This document shows, in pieces, positions 44,568 through 54,021 of a DNA stretch of 64,000 nt. Origin of the DNA: VGSG01 sp040756375 (GTDB lineage: Bacteria > Desulfobacterota > Desulfomonilia > Desulfomonilales > Desulfomonilaceae); assembly GCA_040756375.1 (NCBI GenBank), contig JBFLZC010000026.1:1-64000 (forward strand). Direction: 5' to 3'. The position numbers and the translations under genes are program-made. A model generated the notes under the pieces. It was not told where the DNA came from. It made no database searches and worked only from the letters and a program-made list of their open reading frames with translations. The number at the start of each line of letters is the position of its first letter. Positions within the stretch are counted from its first letter, which is position 1.

Positions 44568-45599
44568 ATGAGCATCACGAATAATAGATTGCTCGCCGTG
44601 TCCATCGTCATCGCCATAGTATCTTTCACTTTCACAGTTCCGGTCTTTGCCGCCGCCGATCCACTTCCGTCATGGAACGACGGGCCGGTCAAGCAGGCGA
44701 TCATCCAGTTCGTGCAGGAAACCACCGACAAGGCAAGTCTCAAGTACGTTCCTCCGGAAGACCGCATCGCGACCTTCGATCAAGACGGGACGCTGTGGGT
44801 GGAACATCCTATGTACACCCAGGTGATCTACTGCCTGGAAAGGGTTCCGGCAGTCGTGAAGGCGAAGCCGGAACTGAAGAACGTTGAGCCTTTCGAGACC
44901 GTTTTATCGGGCAATCGCGAGGCGATAGCTAAGTTCACGATGAAAGACCTCGAAAAGGTCCTCGCGGCCACGCTCACCGGCATGACCGTGGATGAGTTCA
45001 ACGCGGAAGTGAAAAAGTGGATCGCGAGCGCCAAACATCCGCGCTGGGATCGCCTCTACACTGAGCTGGTCTATCAGCCGATGCTGGAGGTGTTGAACTA
45101 TCTGCGTGCCAACGGCTACAAGACCTACATCGTCACCGGGGGCGGCCAGGACTTTGTGCGCGTTTACTCCGACCGCGTGTATGGGATTCCTCCCGAGCAG
45201 GTGGTGGGAACCGCTGGAGGCACAAAGTACGGATACGCGAAGGATGGCAAGCCCTTCCTGACGAAGGAGCCCAAGCTTCTGCTCAACGACAACAACGCCG
45301 GAAAGCCCGAAGGCATTCACCTGATGATCGGTCGCCGGCCCCACGTCGCATTCGGCAACTCGACCGGCGACCGACAGATGCTTGAATACACGAAGGCTGG
45401 AGAAGGTGCGAGGTTGTGCGTGCTCGTGCTGCACGATGATGTGAAGCGCGAGTATGCTTACGGACCGGCTCAGGGGCTGGCCAATACCAAGGTCGGCACC
45501 TTCACGCAGGCTCTGTATGACGAAACGAAGAAGCAGGCCTGGGTCGTCATCAGCATGAAGAACGACTGGAAGGTAATCTTCCCATTTGAGAAGAAGTGA
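44568..45599 (+). CDS. Exported HAD-superfamily phosphatase
   Basis: A 343-residue protein behind GGAGG. Signal peptide at residues 1-29 (ending AAA). HAD motif I FDQDGTLW (Asp71/Asp73), motif II YIVTGGGQDF, and the acidic motif III/IV HVAFGNSTGDRQMLE. Extra helices between motifs I and II form a cap. This resembles periplasmic HAD acid phosphatases sometimes linked to sulfatases. A relic copy precedes it and the arylsulfatase lies 1 kb upstream, so a role in freeing phosphate or sulfate from organic esters is plausible. Confidence 0.85.
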   Translation: MSITNNRLLAVSIVIAIVSFTFTVPVFAAADPLPSWNDGPVKQAIIQFVQETTDKASLKYVPPEDRIATFDQDGTLWVEHPMYTQVIYCLERVPAVVKAKPELKNVEPFETVLSGNREAIAKFTMKDLEKVLAATLTGMTVDEFNAEVKKWIASAKHPRWDRLYTELVYQPMLEVLNYLRANGYKTYIVTGGGQDFVRVYSDRVYGIPPEQVVGTAGGTKYGYAKDGKPFLTKEPKLLLNDNNAGKPEGIHLMIGRRPHVAFGNSTGDRQMLEYTKAGEGARLCVLVLHDDVKREYAYGPAQGLANTKVGTFTQALYDETKKQAWVVISMKNDWKVIFPFEKK

Positions 45600-46020
45600 G
45601 CCGAGAACTTATCCGTACTCCTCATCCCGCACCTCTCTTCAGACCGAAAGAAGAGCTTGTCGAGTGGCGGGATGGGGCATCAGACATCCGCAGAAAGGGA
45701 GAACGAACCTCTTATCATGCAAGGGGTGTTTTGACCTGCGGCTCCCTATCCAATGCGTCCCTACAATGCGGTCAAGAATTGCGTTGAATTCCGGCTGGGC
45801 TTGTTCTATCGTCTCATAGATCATGAGAGCCTTCGCGCTGCGAGCTTCTTGCCGATAGTTTCGATGCACGAGTTTCCTCGCAAGGCGCGCCACAGTCTCC
45901 GATCGCGGGGCATAACGCGCACCCGCTCGATGCCGATACCGAGAAGGAGTCCATACCGATTTCGTTTGGCAGAGTGAGACCCAATTATACTTACAGACTA
46001 GAGGATGAAGGAGGACGGCA
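45600..46020. other. Intergenic region upstream of the TRAP/glycine operon
   Basis: No gene supported. It should hold the promoter of the long operon beginning at 46021. I looked for a glycine-riboswitch pattern and did not find one. The ribosome-binding site GGAGG at the end is clear. A minus-strand frame (45639-46175) here is not convincing. Confidence 0.55.
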
Positions 46021-47034
46021 ATGGAACAAGGTGGTCGGACGAAAGGTAGGAGCATGCTGGGAAGACGGGGGTTTCTCAAGGCGACTGCGGCAATGGGAGG
46101 CGCGTTTATCCTCGGCAGCCCCGCGAGCATTTGGGCGCAGGCCCAGAAGAGGATTTCCGTAGCGACCGGCGGCATGGGCGGAGTGTATTATCCCATGGGA
46201 GGGGGAATCGCTGCGGTTATCACCAAATATGTGCCCAACGTGGAAGCCGCGGCCGAGGTCACCGCCGCGTCTGTGGACAACTGCAAACTGGTAGCCGCGA
46301 AGAAATCCGATCTCGCAATAGTTATGGGAGATGTGGTCTACGATGCGTGGGGCGGAACCGGCAAGTTCAAGGAAAAGCTCCCTCTTAGGAACCTGGCGGT
46401 CCTGTACCCGAACGTCACGCAAATTGTGGCTCGCGAAGGGAAGGGCATCAAGCAAGTCTCGGACCTCAAGGGAAAGACCATTTCCACTGGTGCTCCGGGA
46501 AGCGGTGTAGAAATCATAGCGTTAAGAATTCTTGAAGCCAACGGCATCAATCCTGACAAGGACATAAAAAGAGACAGGCTGGGGGCTTCCGAATCTGCGG
46601 GTGCGGTGAAGGACGGCAAGATGGACGCTTATTTCTGGTGCGGTGGAGTGCCCACTGCTTCCATCCTGGACCTGGCCGCCTCTCCGGGGATGAAGATCTC
46701 CCTTATCTCGGACGCGGACGCAGTTCCAAAGATGACTGCCAAATACGGCCCGGTCTATTACAAGACCGCCATTCCCAAAGGCTCGTACCCAGGCATGGAG
46801 CAGGACGTGCCCGTAAGTGCGGTGGCGAACCTGTTGATCGCCCATGAAGCTATGGATGACAAGTTGGTATACGACATACTTACCGCGATCTTCGATCACA
46901 AACCTGAACTGGTTGCCATACACAAGCAGGCTGAGAGCATAGACCTCAAGTCTGCTATTGTGGGGTCGCCCATTCCCTACCACAAGAGTGCGATAAAATA
47001 TTTCAAAGACAAAGGCCTGGACATTAAGACGTGA
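46021..47034 (+). CDS. TAXI-family TRAP transporter solute-binding protein
   Basis: A 337-residue protein with GGAGG six bases before ATG. A twin-arginine type leader GRRGFLKATAAMGGAFILG occurs near residues 14-32. The mature sequence has TAXI hallmarks: ISVATGGMGGVYYPMGGGIAAVI, DLKGKTISTGAPGSGVEIIALRIL, MDAYFWCGGVPTASILDLA. TAXI proteins capture amino acids or dicarboxylates for sodium-coupled TRAP permeases. Its stop overlaps the next start (GTGA), and the permease lies two genes on. The ligand may be an amino acid, given the glycine-cleavage genes downstream. Confidence 0.92.
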   Translation: MEQGGRTKGRSMLGRRGFLKATAAMGGAFILGSPASIWAQAQKRISVATGGMGGVYYPMGGGIAAVITKYVPNVEAAAEVTAASVDNCKLVAAKKSDLAIVMGDVVYDAWGGTGKFKEKLPLRNLAVLYPNVTQIVAREGKGIKQVSDLKGKTISTGAPGSGVEIIALRILEANGINPDKDIKRDRLGASESAGAVKDGKMDAYFWCGGVPTASILDLAASPGMKISLISDADAVPKMTAKYGPVYYKTAIPKGSYPGMEQDVPVSAVANLLIAHEAMDDKLVYDILTAIFDHKPELVAIHKQAESIDLKSAIVGSPIPYHKSAIKYFKDKGLDIKT

Positions 47035-47510
47035 CACACAGTTCAGGACGCAGCCCCAAGACGCTGGTTCTGGTGCTCGTGATTCTTGCAGCAGCCCTTC
47101 TTACCGTAGGGCTCTGCAAGAATCTGCTTTTGGTGCAGATCGACAACCCGGAAGTGCTGGCGCCGGTCTCTGAAGGAGACGTACTCGTCCACACCTATAT
47201 GCATTCCATGTATCAAGTGCCCGTGAGCGAGAAGTTCAAGATAGAACGCGGCCATTTCCGGCTTTTTCATGTGAAGACCGACAGCTACGCAGCGTTGGAG
47301 TACCTGGGCTTGGAGAGAAAGGACGAGCCTAACGTGGACGTGGCATTTGCAGAATTCTCCATCCCCGCTGCAAGTATTGGCAAGCATATGCTGCGACTGC
47401 ACGATCGTGAGATCCCGCTCGGAACGCATCAGGACTCGAACGGTAGAATCCGGGTGAAGCTTGTTCAGGCGTCCGCAGTGGTGTACTTCGCACGTCTTTT
47501 GTGGAGATAA
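47031..47510 (+). CDS. DUF1850 protein of a TAXI TRAP system
   Basis: A 159-residue protein, GTG start overlapping the preceding TGA (GTGA). One N-terminal membrane helix (LVLVLVILAAALLTVGLC), then a short periplasmic domain: SEGDVLVHTYMHSMYQVPVSEKF, GHFRLFHVKTDSYAALEYLG, and a C-terminal KLVQASAVVYFARLLWR. DUF1850 proteins occur between TAXI binding-protein and fused TRAP permease genes, as here. Their role is unknown; an accessory subunit seems likely. Confidence 0.85.
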   Translation: MTHSSGRSPKTLVLVLVILAAALLTVGLCKNLLLVQIDNPEVLAPVSEGDVLVHTYMHSMYQVPVSEKFKIERGHFRLFHVKTDSYAALEYLGLERKDEPNVDVAFAEFSIPAASIGKHMLRLHDREIPLGTHQDSNGRIRVKLVQASAVVYFARLLWR

Positions 47511-47514
47511 CCGT

Positions 47515-49467
47515 ATGGAAGACCGGAAGACCGAATGGGTTGCCGAAGAGCAGCTCAAGAAGGTCGAAGAAGTTATCGAGAAGGAAGAGGGGGTTACCCG
47601 AAAGCCCAATCCGTACTGGGCAACGGTCATTACCGTCCTCGCAGTAGCCACATCGGTCTTTGCCATCTATTGCGCGGTCGGCACACTCACCACCCAGGTG
47701 CTGCGCGGGGTACACGTCGCCCTGGTGCTCACCTTGATCTTCCTTCATTACCCGGCGATCAAGAGATTCAAGTATTCAGTCAACGTGGCAGACCTCGTGC
47801 TGATTGCCCTAGGGCTCGCGGCCATCGGCTATATGCTCGTCGATTTTGAGGAGTTCATCTACAGGGCTGTCACTCCGGACATGTGGGACGATATTTTTGG
47901 CGTGATCCTGATCCTTCTTATTCTGGAAGCCACTCGGAGGACCTCCGGTTGGATCATGCCGGCTACAGTGGTGGTCTTCCTGATTTACGCCTACGTCGGA
48001 CCGTGGCTTCCTCCGCCTTGGACCCACCGTGGTTATGACCTCGAGCGCATCGTCGGGCACATGTACATGACGCTGGAGGGCATTTTCGGCGTTCCTATTG
48101 ATGTTTCTTCTACCTTCATCATTATGTTCTGTATCTTTGGGTCGTTCCTTCGCACATCGGGAGCCGGCAGGTTCTATGTGGACTTCGCGTTCACCGCGAT
48201 GGGTCGGAAGGCCACAGGCGCTGGTCGTACGGTGGTGATGGCTTCATTCTTTCTCGCGGGCGGTTCAGGCAGCGGAGTTGCCGATACGGTAACGGTCGGG
48301 TCCGTCGCGTACCCCATGCTCCAGAAAGCAGGCTACGACAAGGAAAATGCTGGTGGATTGCTTTCCGCGGGAGGTCTCGGAGCGGTGCTCACGCCCCCGG
48401 TTATGGGTGCGGCAGCTTTTCTCATCGCGGAATTCTTGAGGATCACCTACCTGGACGTGATCAAGATGGCAGCCATCCCGGCATGCCTTTACTACTGGTC
48501 GCTCTTACTGATGGTGGAGTTCAACGGCAAGAAGTTCGGGATCAAATTGGTGGAGGTGGAAAAATCGTACGGTCTGTGGGCACTCACGAAGATGTACGGA
48601 TACCACTTCTTCCCGGTCATAGCACTGGTCATATGCTTGGTTTCCGGATTTACGCCCGCGATGGCCGTGGTCTACGCGCTCCTGACCTGTTTTATCGCGT
48701 GTTTTATCCGCAGAGAGACCTGGTTCACCCCCAGACGGCTCGTTGAAGCTCTGAAGGGTGGCGCCATGAATGTGCTCAATGTTGCGGCCGTATGTGCATG
48801 TGCGGGCATTATCGTGGGTGTCGTCAGCCTCACGGGGCTCGGTCTTAAACTTTCCACTATTATCGTAACCTATGCGGCCGGGAACCTTTTCCTTACGGCT
48901 GTGTACACGGCTATCCTGTTGTGGATAATCGGTCTCGCAGTCCCTATAACTGCCACCTACATTATCGCGGCTGTGATTGCAGCCCCTGCTCTCACCAAGC
49001 TCGGAGTGCCCGATTTCGCCGCGCACATGTTCATCTTCTACTACGCGGTTTTGTCGGAAGTCTCACCACCCACGGCTCTGTCTCCCTTTGCCGCTGCAGC
49101 CCTTACCGGAGGCGACCCGTTCAAGACAACTATGATGGCCTGGAAGTACACCACCGTGGCATTTGTCGTTCCTTTTATGTTCGTTCTCGATCCGTCGGGC
49201 CACGCCTTGCTTCTCAAGGGTGAAAGCCTCCCCCAGATGTTGTGGGTCATTGCCACTTCATTCGCGGGCGTCTTTGCATTTGCATCCGCGGCATCCGGAT
49301 GGCTCCTGAGAAGATCGAGCCGAATAGAGCGGGCATTGCTCGCGATTGCCGGATTATGTCTTGTTCATCCGGCTATATGGACTGATATGATAGGCTTAGC
49401 GCTGGTCAGCCTGGCGGTCTTGCTGCAAGTCGTCCTTAAGGAACCCCAGGCTGTAACGGTGAAATAG
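47515..49467 (+). CDS. Fused TRAP transporter permease (4TM/12TM type)
   Basis: A 650-residue membrane protein; the ATG at 47515, just after the DUF1850 stop, replaces an in-frame start inside that gene. An N-terminal cytosolic segment (40 residues) is followed by about four helices of the small TRAP subunit, then the large 12TM part with the motifs FIIMFCIFGSFLRTSGAGRFYVD, FLAGGSGSGVADTVTVGSVAYPML and VLTPPVMGAAAFLIAE, and the second half VSPPTALSPFAAAALTGGDPFKTTMMAWKYT. It uses an ion gradient to import the ligand of the TAXI protein. Confidence 0.92.
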   Translation: MEDRKTEWVAEEQLKKVEEVIEKEEGVTRKPNPYWATVITVLAVATSVFAIYCAVGTLTTQVLRGVHVALVLTLIFLHYPAIKRFKYSVNVADLVLIALGLAAIGYMLVDFEEFIYRAVTPDMWDDIFGVILILLILEATRRTSGWIMPATVVVFLIYAYVGPWLPPPWTHRGYDLERIVGHMYMTLEGIFGVPIDVSSTFIIMFCIFGSFLRTSGAGRFYVDFAFTAMGRKATGAGRTVVMASFFLAGGSGSGVADTVTVGSVAYPMLQKAGYDKENAGGLLSAGGLGAVLTPPVMGAAAFLIAEFLRITYLDVIKMAAIPACLYYWSLLLMVEFNGKKFGIKLVEVEKSYGLWALTKMYGYHFFPVIALVICLVSGFTPAMAVVYALLTCFIACFIRRETWFTPRRLVEALKGGAMNVLNVAAVCACAGIIVGVVSLTGLGLKLSTIIVTYAAGNLFLTAVYTAILLWIIGLAVPITATYIIAAVIAAPALTKLGVPDFAAHMFIFYYAVLSEVSPPTALSPFAAAALTGGDPFKTTMMAWKYTTVAFVVPFMFVLDPSGHALLLKGESLPQMLWVIATSFAGVFAFASAASGWLLRRSSRIERALLAIAGLCLVHPAIWTDMIGLALVSLAVLLQVVLKEPQAVTVK

Positions 49468-49498
49468 GGGAGCTGTTCTCTCTCCAAGGACAAGACCA

Positions 49499-50767
49499 AT
49501 GCTGCAAGGGAAAAGAACACCTCTCTATGACTGGCATGTGGCCCACGCCGCGACCATGACGGATTTTGCCGGTTGGGATATGCCGGTCTGGTATCCGACG
49601 GGCGCGGTGGCCGAGCATCGAACGGTCATAACGAATGCGGGGCTGTTCGACACCAGTCATATGTGCGCAGTTGCGATTTCCGGACCTGGCGCGTTCGACT
49701 TGCTCCAACTCTGCGTGACAAAGGATCTAAACGCCTGCGTCGGCACGGTGAAGCGGCCTCTTCAGCCGGGAGATGGCGTTTTCGGCGCATACCTGAATGA
49801 CAAGGGCGAGCTGATCGATGACACCATCTTGTATATGATAGCCGAGGGGATGTACCTCAGTGTGGTGAACGCGGGTCATGGGACCGAGATTGCCCAACAT
49901 CTCACGGCCCACGTAGGCGACAAGGATGTCCAGGTTGAAGAAGTCAGCTCCAAAGTGGGCAAGATTGATTTACAGGGACCTCTGTCGGCCAAGATCCTCG
50001 AGAAGCTCCTCCAAGAGCCGCTCAAGGTCTTGGACAATATGCAATACTTTGGTTTCAAAGGATATTTTGAAGATCGGCCCCGGCCTGACGATGTCAGGCT
50101 TAGGGACGGCACACCGATTATGTTGTCCAGGACAGGCTTTACCGGCGAATTCGGCTTTGAGATCTTGGTGAGCCGGGATCGCCTTCTCCCCGTGTGGGAA
50201 ATGATACTCCCAGCAGGACAAGACCTGGGCCTCATCACCTGCGGGCTCGCGGCCAGGGACTCTCTCAGGGCAGGGGGCTTGTTGCCGCTTTCGCACCAGG
50301 ACATGGGTCCATGGCCCTTTATCAATAATCCCTGGACCTTTGTTCTGCCCTTTGATGATGAGGATAAGAGCTTTACCAAGAAGTTCATCGGCGATGTGGT
50401 GCTCGCGGAAAGGGACCAGGCAGAACACACCTATGCATTTGTAGGATATGATCCACGAAAGGTTTCAGGGAAAGGATTATCCGTTGTCATTGATTCCGGC
50501 GGCAACGAAATTGGCGTGGTCCTAACTTGCGTGAGCGACATGGCCATAGGGCTCTCCGGCGACAGGATCTACAGCATTGGAAGCCCTGACAAACCGAAGG
50601 ACTTCAAACCCGCAGGTCTGAGCTGCGGGTTCGTGCGGGTAAAGACCCCGCTCGTGCTCGGCCAGGAGGTCGAGCTTCGAGACAGCAGGCGAACAATCAG
50701 AGTGAGAATTGTGGACGACGTTCGGCCGGATCGAACCGCTCGTCGGCCAATGAAAGATATGTTGTGA
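49499..50767 (+). CDS. gcvT: Aminomethyltransferase, glycine cleavage T protein
   Basis: A 422-residue protein (longer than the usual 360-370) starting 31 bases after the permease stop, with AAGGA upstream. Visible GcvT blocks: TPLYDWHVAHAATMTDFAGWDMPVWY, AEHRTVITNAGLFDTSHMCAV, VGKIDLQGPLSAKIL, LSRTGFTGEFGFEILV, GLAARDSLRAGGLLPLSHQDM. It accepts the aminomethyl group from H protein and passes the one-carbon unit to tetrahydrofolate, releasing ammonia. The extra length lies mostly in the middle and C-terminal domains. It could instead be a related tetrahydrofolate-dependent demethylase, but linkage to H and P favours GcvT. Confidence 0.88.
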   Translation: MLQGKRTPLYDWHVAHAATMTDFAGWDMPVWYPTGAVAEHRTVITNAGLFDTSHMCAVAISGPGAFDLLQLCVTKDLNACVGTVKRPLQPGDGVFGAYLNDKGELIDDTILYMIAEGMYLSVVNAGHGTEIAQHLTAHVGDKDVQVEEVSSKVGKIDLQGPLSAKILEKLLQEPLKVLDNMQYFGFKGYFEDRPRPDDVRLRDGTPIMLSRTGFTGEFGFEILVSRDRLLPVWEMILPAGQDLGLITCGLAARDSLRAGGLLPLSHQDMGPWPFINNPWTFVLPFDDEDKSFTKKFIGDVVLAERDQAEHTYAFVGYDPRKVSGKGLSVVIDSGGNEIGVVLTCVSDMAIGLSGDRIYSIGSPDKPKDFKPAGLSCGFVRVKTPLVLGQEVELRDSRRTIRVRIVDDVRPDRTARRPMKDML

Positions 50768-50784
50768 GACAAGGAGGAATTGAA

Positions 50785-51189
50785 ATGATCGACACGAGCC
50801 AACTTATCCTCCCTGATGACTTGCGCTACGCGGAGGATCATGAATGGGCGAGACTCGAAGGTGATAAGGTCAGGGTAGGTATTTCCGATTTTGCCCAGCA
50901 ACAACTGGGCGACATTACGTTCGTGGAATTGCCGAACGTGGGCGACTCATTTGGAAAGGGACAACAATTCGGAGCTGTGGAATCTACCAAGGCTGTTTCA
51001 GACCTTTTCATGCCGATCGGCGGCGAAATCCTTGAAGTGAACCAGGCGATCCGCGAGTCCCCTGAGTTGGTGAACCAGGACCCATACGGGGATGGATGGA
51101 TGATTTTGGTAAAACCCACCCGAGCAGATGAGATGAATCAGCTCATGACCAAGGACGCCTACCTGGATATGGTGGGAAGGACGGAATAG
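50785..51189 (+). CDS. gcvH: Glycine cleavage H protein
   Basis: A 134-residue protein with GGAGG before the ATG at 50785; this start beats the upstream GTG at 50764. The lipoyl-lysine motif VESTKAVSDL places the modified Lys at residue 69. Upstream block YAEDHEWARLEGDKVRVGISDFAQQQLGDITFVELPNVGD is typical. H protein carries the aminomethyl intermediate between P and T proteins. It is followed directly (no gap) by the P-protein alpha subunit gene. Confidence 0.95.
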   Translation: MIDTSQLILPDDLRYAEDHEWARLEGDKVRVGISDFAQQQLGDITFVELPNVGDSFGKGQQFGAVESTKAVSDLFMPIGGEILEVNQAIRESPELVNQDPYGDGWMILVKPTRADEMNQLMTKDAYLDMVGRTE

Positions 51190-52521
51190 ATGCGATACCT
51201 GCCTCATACTGAGGAAGACATCGCATCAATGCTCCAGGCCATAGGGGAAAAGAGTCTGGAGGGCCTTTTCGCGACGGTACCCGATTCCTGCCGCCGCGAG
51301 CGAGCGCTGGAACTCCCTGAGCCCTTTGGCGAATTCGAATTGTGCGAACGTGTGGGGAATCTCGCGGGTCGGATGGCCGTCTCCCCGAAATATTCCGTGT
51401 ATTTGGGAGCAGGCAGTTACGAGCACTTCATTCCTGCATCGGTCTCCTACCTGCTCGGGCGCTCGGAATTCTCAACATCGTACACGCCTTACCAGCCGGA
51501 GATAAGTCAAGGGACGCTCCAGGCCATCTACGAATACCAGACGTTGGTTGCGCGTTTGCTCGGCATGGACGTGGCGAATGCATCGCTGTACGACGGTGCG
51601 TCCGCGCTCGCGGAAGCGCTGTCAATGGCCGTTCGCGTGACCAAACGCGACAAGGTCGCGGTTTCAAGCTTGATTCATCCCGCGTATCGACGAGTGGTTC
51701 AGACCTATTTTGAAACCACGGGTCATGAGGTGGTACAACTTCCGTATCTCTCGAACGGCAGAACAGACTTTTCCAAACTAGAGGAAATCCAAGATCTTGC
51801 CGCGCTTGCTGTTCAATCGCCGAACTTCTTTGGCTGTATTGAAGACATCCAGACAGCCGCAGAGGTGGCGCACCAAAAACGAGCGCTTCTTGTGGTAACG
51901 TTTTCGGAGCCGCTTGCGTACGGGCTGCTGAAGAGCCCCGGAAGTCAGGGAGCGGATATCGCATGTGGAGAAGGCCAAAGCTTCGGCGTTCCTCAATCCT
52001 TTGGAGGGCCTGCGCTTGGGATGTTCGCCACTAAAATGGAATATGTGCGCAACTTGCCCGGCCGCCTCGTGGGTCAGACAACGGACATTGACGGCAACAG
52101 GGGCTTCGTTTTGACTCTGGCGACGAGAGAGCAGCACATTCGGAGAGAAAAGGCCACTTCCAATATTTGCACCAACAACAGCCTCTGCGCCGTGGCCGCG
52201 GCAATGTACATGGCGTCGTTGGGAGCCACAGGATTGCGTGAACTAGCTGCTCTAAACCGAGACAAGGCGGAATATCTGAAAAGGAGACTGATGGAGACGG
52301 GCGCGGAGAAGCCCTTTGAAGCTCCTACGTTCAACGAATTCGTCGTGAAGTTCCCGAACAGCTTCGAAGCTACGTACGAACGGCTGTTGAACAAAGGAAT
52401 TGTGCCCGGCCTCCGACTGGAGCGGCACTATCCGGAATTGACCGGACATTATCTGCTGTGCGTAACCGAAATAAGAACCAAAGCCGAAATGGATGCCCTG
52501 GTCAAGGAGATTGCATCATGA
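51190..52521 (+). CDS. gcvPA: Glycine dehydrogenase (decarboxylating) subunit 1
   Basis: A 443-residue P-protein alpha subunit starting at the base after gcvH stops. Blocks: LPHTEEDIASMLQAIG, SPKYSVYLGAGSYEHFIPASVSYLLGRSEFSTSYTPYQPEISQGTLQAIYEYQT, YDGASALAEALSMAVR, GEGQSFGVPQSFGGPALGMFAT. The alpha and beta subunits together hold PLP and decarboxylate glycine. Split P protein is typical of anaerobes. Its stop overlaps the beta-subunit ATG (ATGA at 52518-52521). Confidence 0.95.
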   Translation: MRYLPHTEEDIASMLQAIGEKSLEGLFATVPDSCRRERALELPEPFGEFELCERVGNLAGRMAVSPKYSVYLGAGSYEHFIPASVSYLLGRSEFSTSYTPYQPEISQGTLQAIYEYQTLVARLLGMDVANASLYDGASALAEALSMAVRVTKRDKVAVSSLIHPAYRRVVQTYFETTGHEVVQLPYLSNGRTDFSKLEEIQDLAALAVQSPNFFGCIEDIQTAAEVAHQKRALLVVTFSEPLAYGLLKSPGSQGADIACGEGQSFGVPQSFGGPALGMFATKMEYVRNLPGRLVGQTTDIDGNRGFVLTLATREQHIRREKATSNICTNNSLCAVAAAMYMASLGATGLRELAALNRDKAEYLKRRLMETGAEKPFEAPTFNEFVVKFPNSFEATYERLLNKGIVPGLRLERHYPELTGHYLLCVTEIRTKAEMDALVKEIAS

Positions 52522-53972
52522 CGGGCTTTCCGGGCACCACGGGCCTCATACTCAATGAGCCGCTGCTCTGGGAAAAGGGCAAACAAGGGCGGAGCGGTAT
52601 GAGCCTGCCGCATCGCGACGTGAACCGTGCTCCATTTCCCGAAGAGCTCTTGGGAACTCCGCCGGAATTCCCCGATCTGAGCGAAGTGGATGTGGTGCGC
52701 CATTACACCAGGCTGTCGCAGTGGAATTTTGGTGTAGATACCGGGATGTATCCGTTGGGCTCATGCACCATGAAGTACAACCCGAAGGTTAATGAAAAGC
52801 TGGCAAGCTTGCCGGGATTCTCCAAGGCGCACCCGCTGCTTCCGCATCAGCTCTGCCAGGGCGCGCTGGCTCTCATGTTCGAGCTTGAGCGACTGCTCGC
52901 AGAAGTTACCGGGATGGATGCGGTGTCTCTCCAGCCGGCCGCGGGCGCTCAAGGCGAGCTCACCGGGATGCTCATCATCCATGCGTGCCACAAGAGCCGC
53001 AAGTCGCAGCGGTCAAAGATCATAGTGCCTGACACAGCACACGGGACCAACCCCGCGAGCGCGGCCATTTGCGGTTATCGACCGGTGAAGGTCAAATCGA
53101 ACGAGCAAGGAGTGCTGGCCGCCGAGTCCATCGCAGAGCTTATGGATGAAGAGACCGCGGGAATTATGGTCACCAATCCGAACACCCTGGGTCTCTTTGA
53201 AGAGCATATCAGCGAAATAAGCCGGATAGTGCACGACAAAGGCGGGCTGGTTTACTGCGACGGCGCGAACATGAACGCGCTCATGGGCATCGTGGATATG
53301 GGCAAGACCGGAGTGGACGTTCTCCACCTGAACTTACACAAAACATTTTCCGGGCCACACGGTGGCGGAGGTCCGGGATCAGGCCCGGTCTGCGTCAAGA
53401 AGGACTTGGAGCCCTTTTTGCCCGTTCCGCGGGTGATGGAGCAGGACGGCACGTATCTATTATCAGAAGACTTCCCCGAGAGCATCGGCAAGGTACATGC
53501 GTTCTACGGCAGCTTCGGCGTATCGGTGAGGGCGTACGCCTACATTCTGAGCATGGGCCCGGAGTTGAAGACAGCGAGTCAGCTTGCGGTCCTGAATGCC
53601 AACTACATCAAAGAACAGCTCAAAGGCACATTGCATCTGGAGTACGACCGCCCCTGTATGCATGAGTGCGTCTTTTCCGATAAGCTTCAGAGAGCTCATA
53701 AGATCACCACACTCGATATGGTCAAACGCCTTATGGACTATGGTTTTCATCCACCTACGATTTATTTTCCCCTCGTTGTCGAGGGAGCGATCATGATCGA
53801 GCCGACTGAGACGGAATCCAAGGAAAACGTTGATCTGTTCATCGACGCCATGAAAGCGATCGCAGAAGAGGCCGCGCAAAACCCGGAACTTTTGCGGTCT
53901 GCCCCCACGCGATGCAAGGTCAGAAGGCTCGATGAAACATCCGCGGCAAGAAATCCGTGCCTGACTGGCTGA
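52518..53972 (+). CDS. gcvPB: Glycine dehydrogenase (decarboxylating) subunit 2
   Basis: A 484-residue P-protein beta subunit. PLP-binding Lys275 lies in LNLHKTFSGPHGGGGPGSGPV. Other blocks: YPLGSCTMKYNPKVNEKLA, LQPAAGAQGELTGMLIIHACH, PDTAHGTNPASAAICGY, MVTNPNTLGLFE, and FHPPTIYFPLVVEGAIMIEPTETESK. The start is the ATG overlapping the alpha subunit's stop. No lipoamide dehydrogenase gene (L protein) is in the window, so that subunit must be encoded elsewhere. Confidence 0.95.
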   Translation: MTGFPGTTGLILNEPLLWEKGKQGRSGMSLPHRDVNRAPFPEELLGTPPEFPDLSEVDVVRHYTRLSQWNFGVDTGMYPLGSCTMKYNPKVNEKLASLPGFSKAHPLLPHQLCQGALALMFELERLLAEVTGMDAVSLQPAAGAQGELTGMLIIHACHKSRKSQRSKIIVPDTAHGTNPASAAICGYRPVKVKSNEQGVLAAESIAELMDEETAGIMVTNPNTLGLFEEHISEISRIVHDKGGLVYCDGANMNALMGIVDMGKTGVDVLHLNLHKTFSGPHGGGGPGSGPVCVKKDLEPFLPVPRVMEQDGTYLLSEDFPESIGKVHAFYGSFGVSVRAYAYILSMGPELKTASQLAVLNANYIKEQLKGTLHLEYDRPCMHECVFSDKLQRAHKITTLDMVKRLMDYGFHPPTIYFPLVVEGAIMIEPTETESKENVDLFIDAMKAIAEEAAQNPELLRSAPTRCKVRRLDETSAARNPCLTG

Positions 53973-54021
53973 GCCGTGCGTCCAGGCAAAGCACGCGAGC
54001 GGAAGTTCAATGGAGAGGCCC

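Noticed and set aside
45600..46020. Glycine riboswitch before the TRAP/glycine operon
   Set aside because: I searched by eye for the conserved glycine-aptamer blocks and did not see them; a covariance-model search would settle it.
45639..46175. Minus-strand 178-aa frame upstream of the TAXI gene
   Set aside because: No ribosome-binding site or recognised domain, and it overlaps the start of the well-supported TAXI gene.
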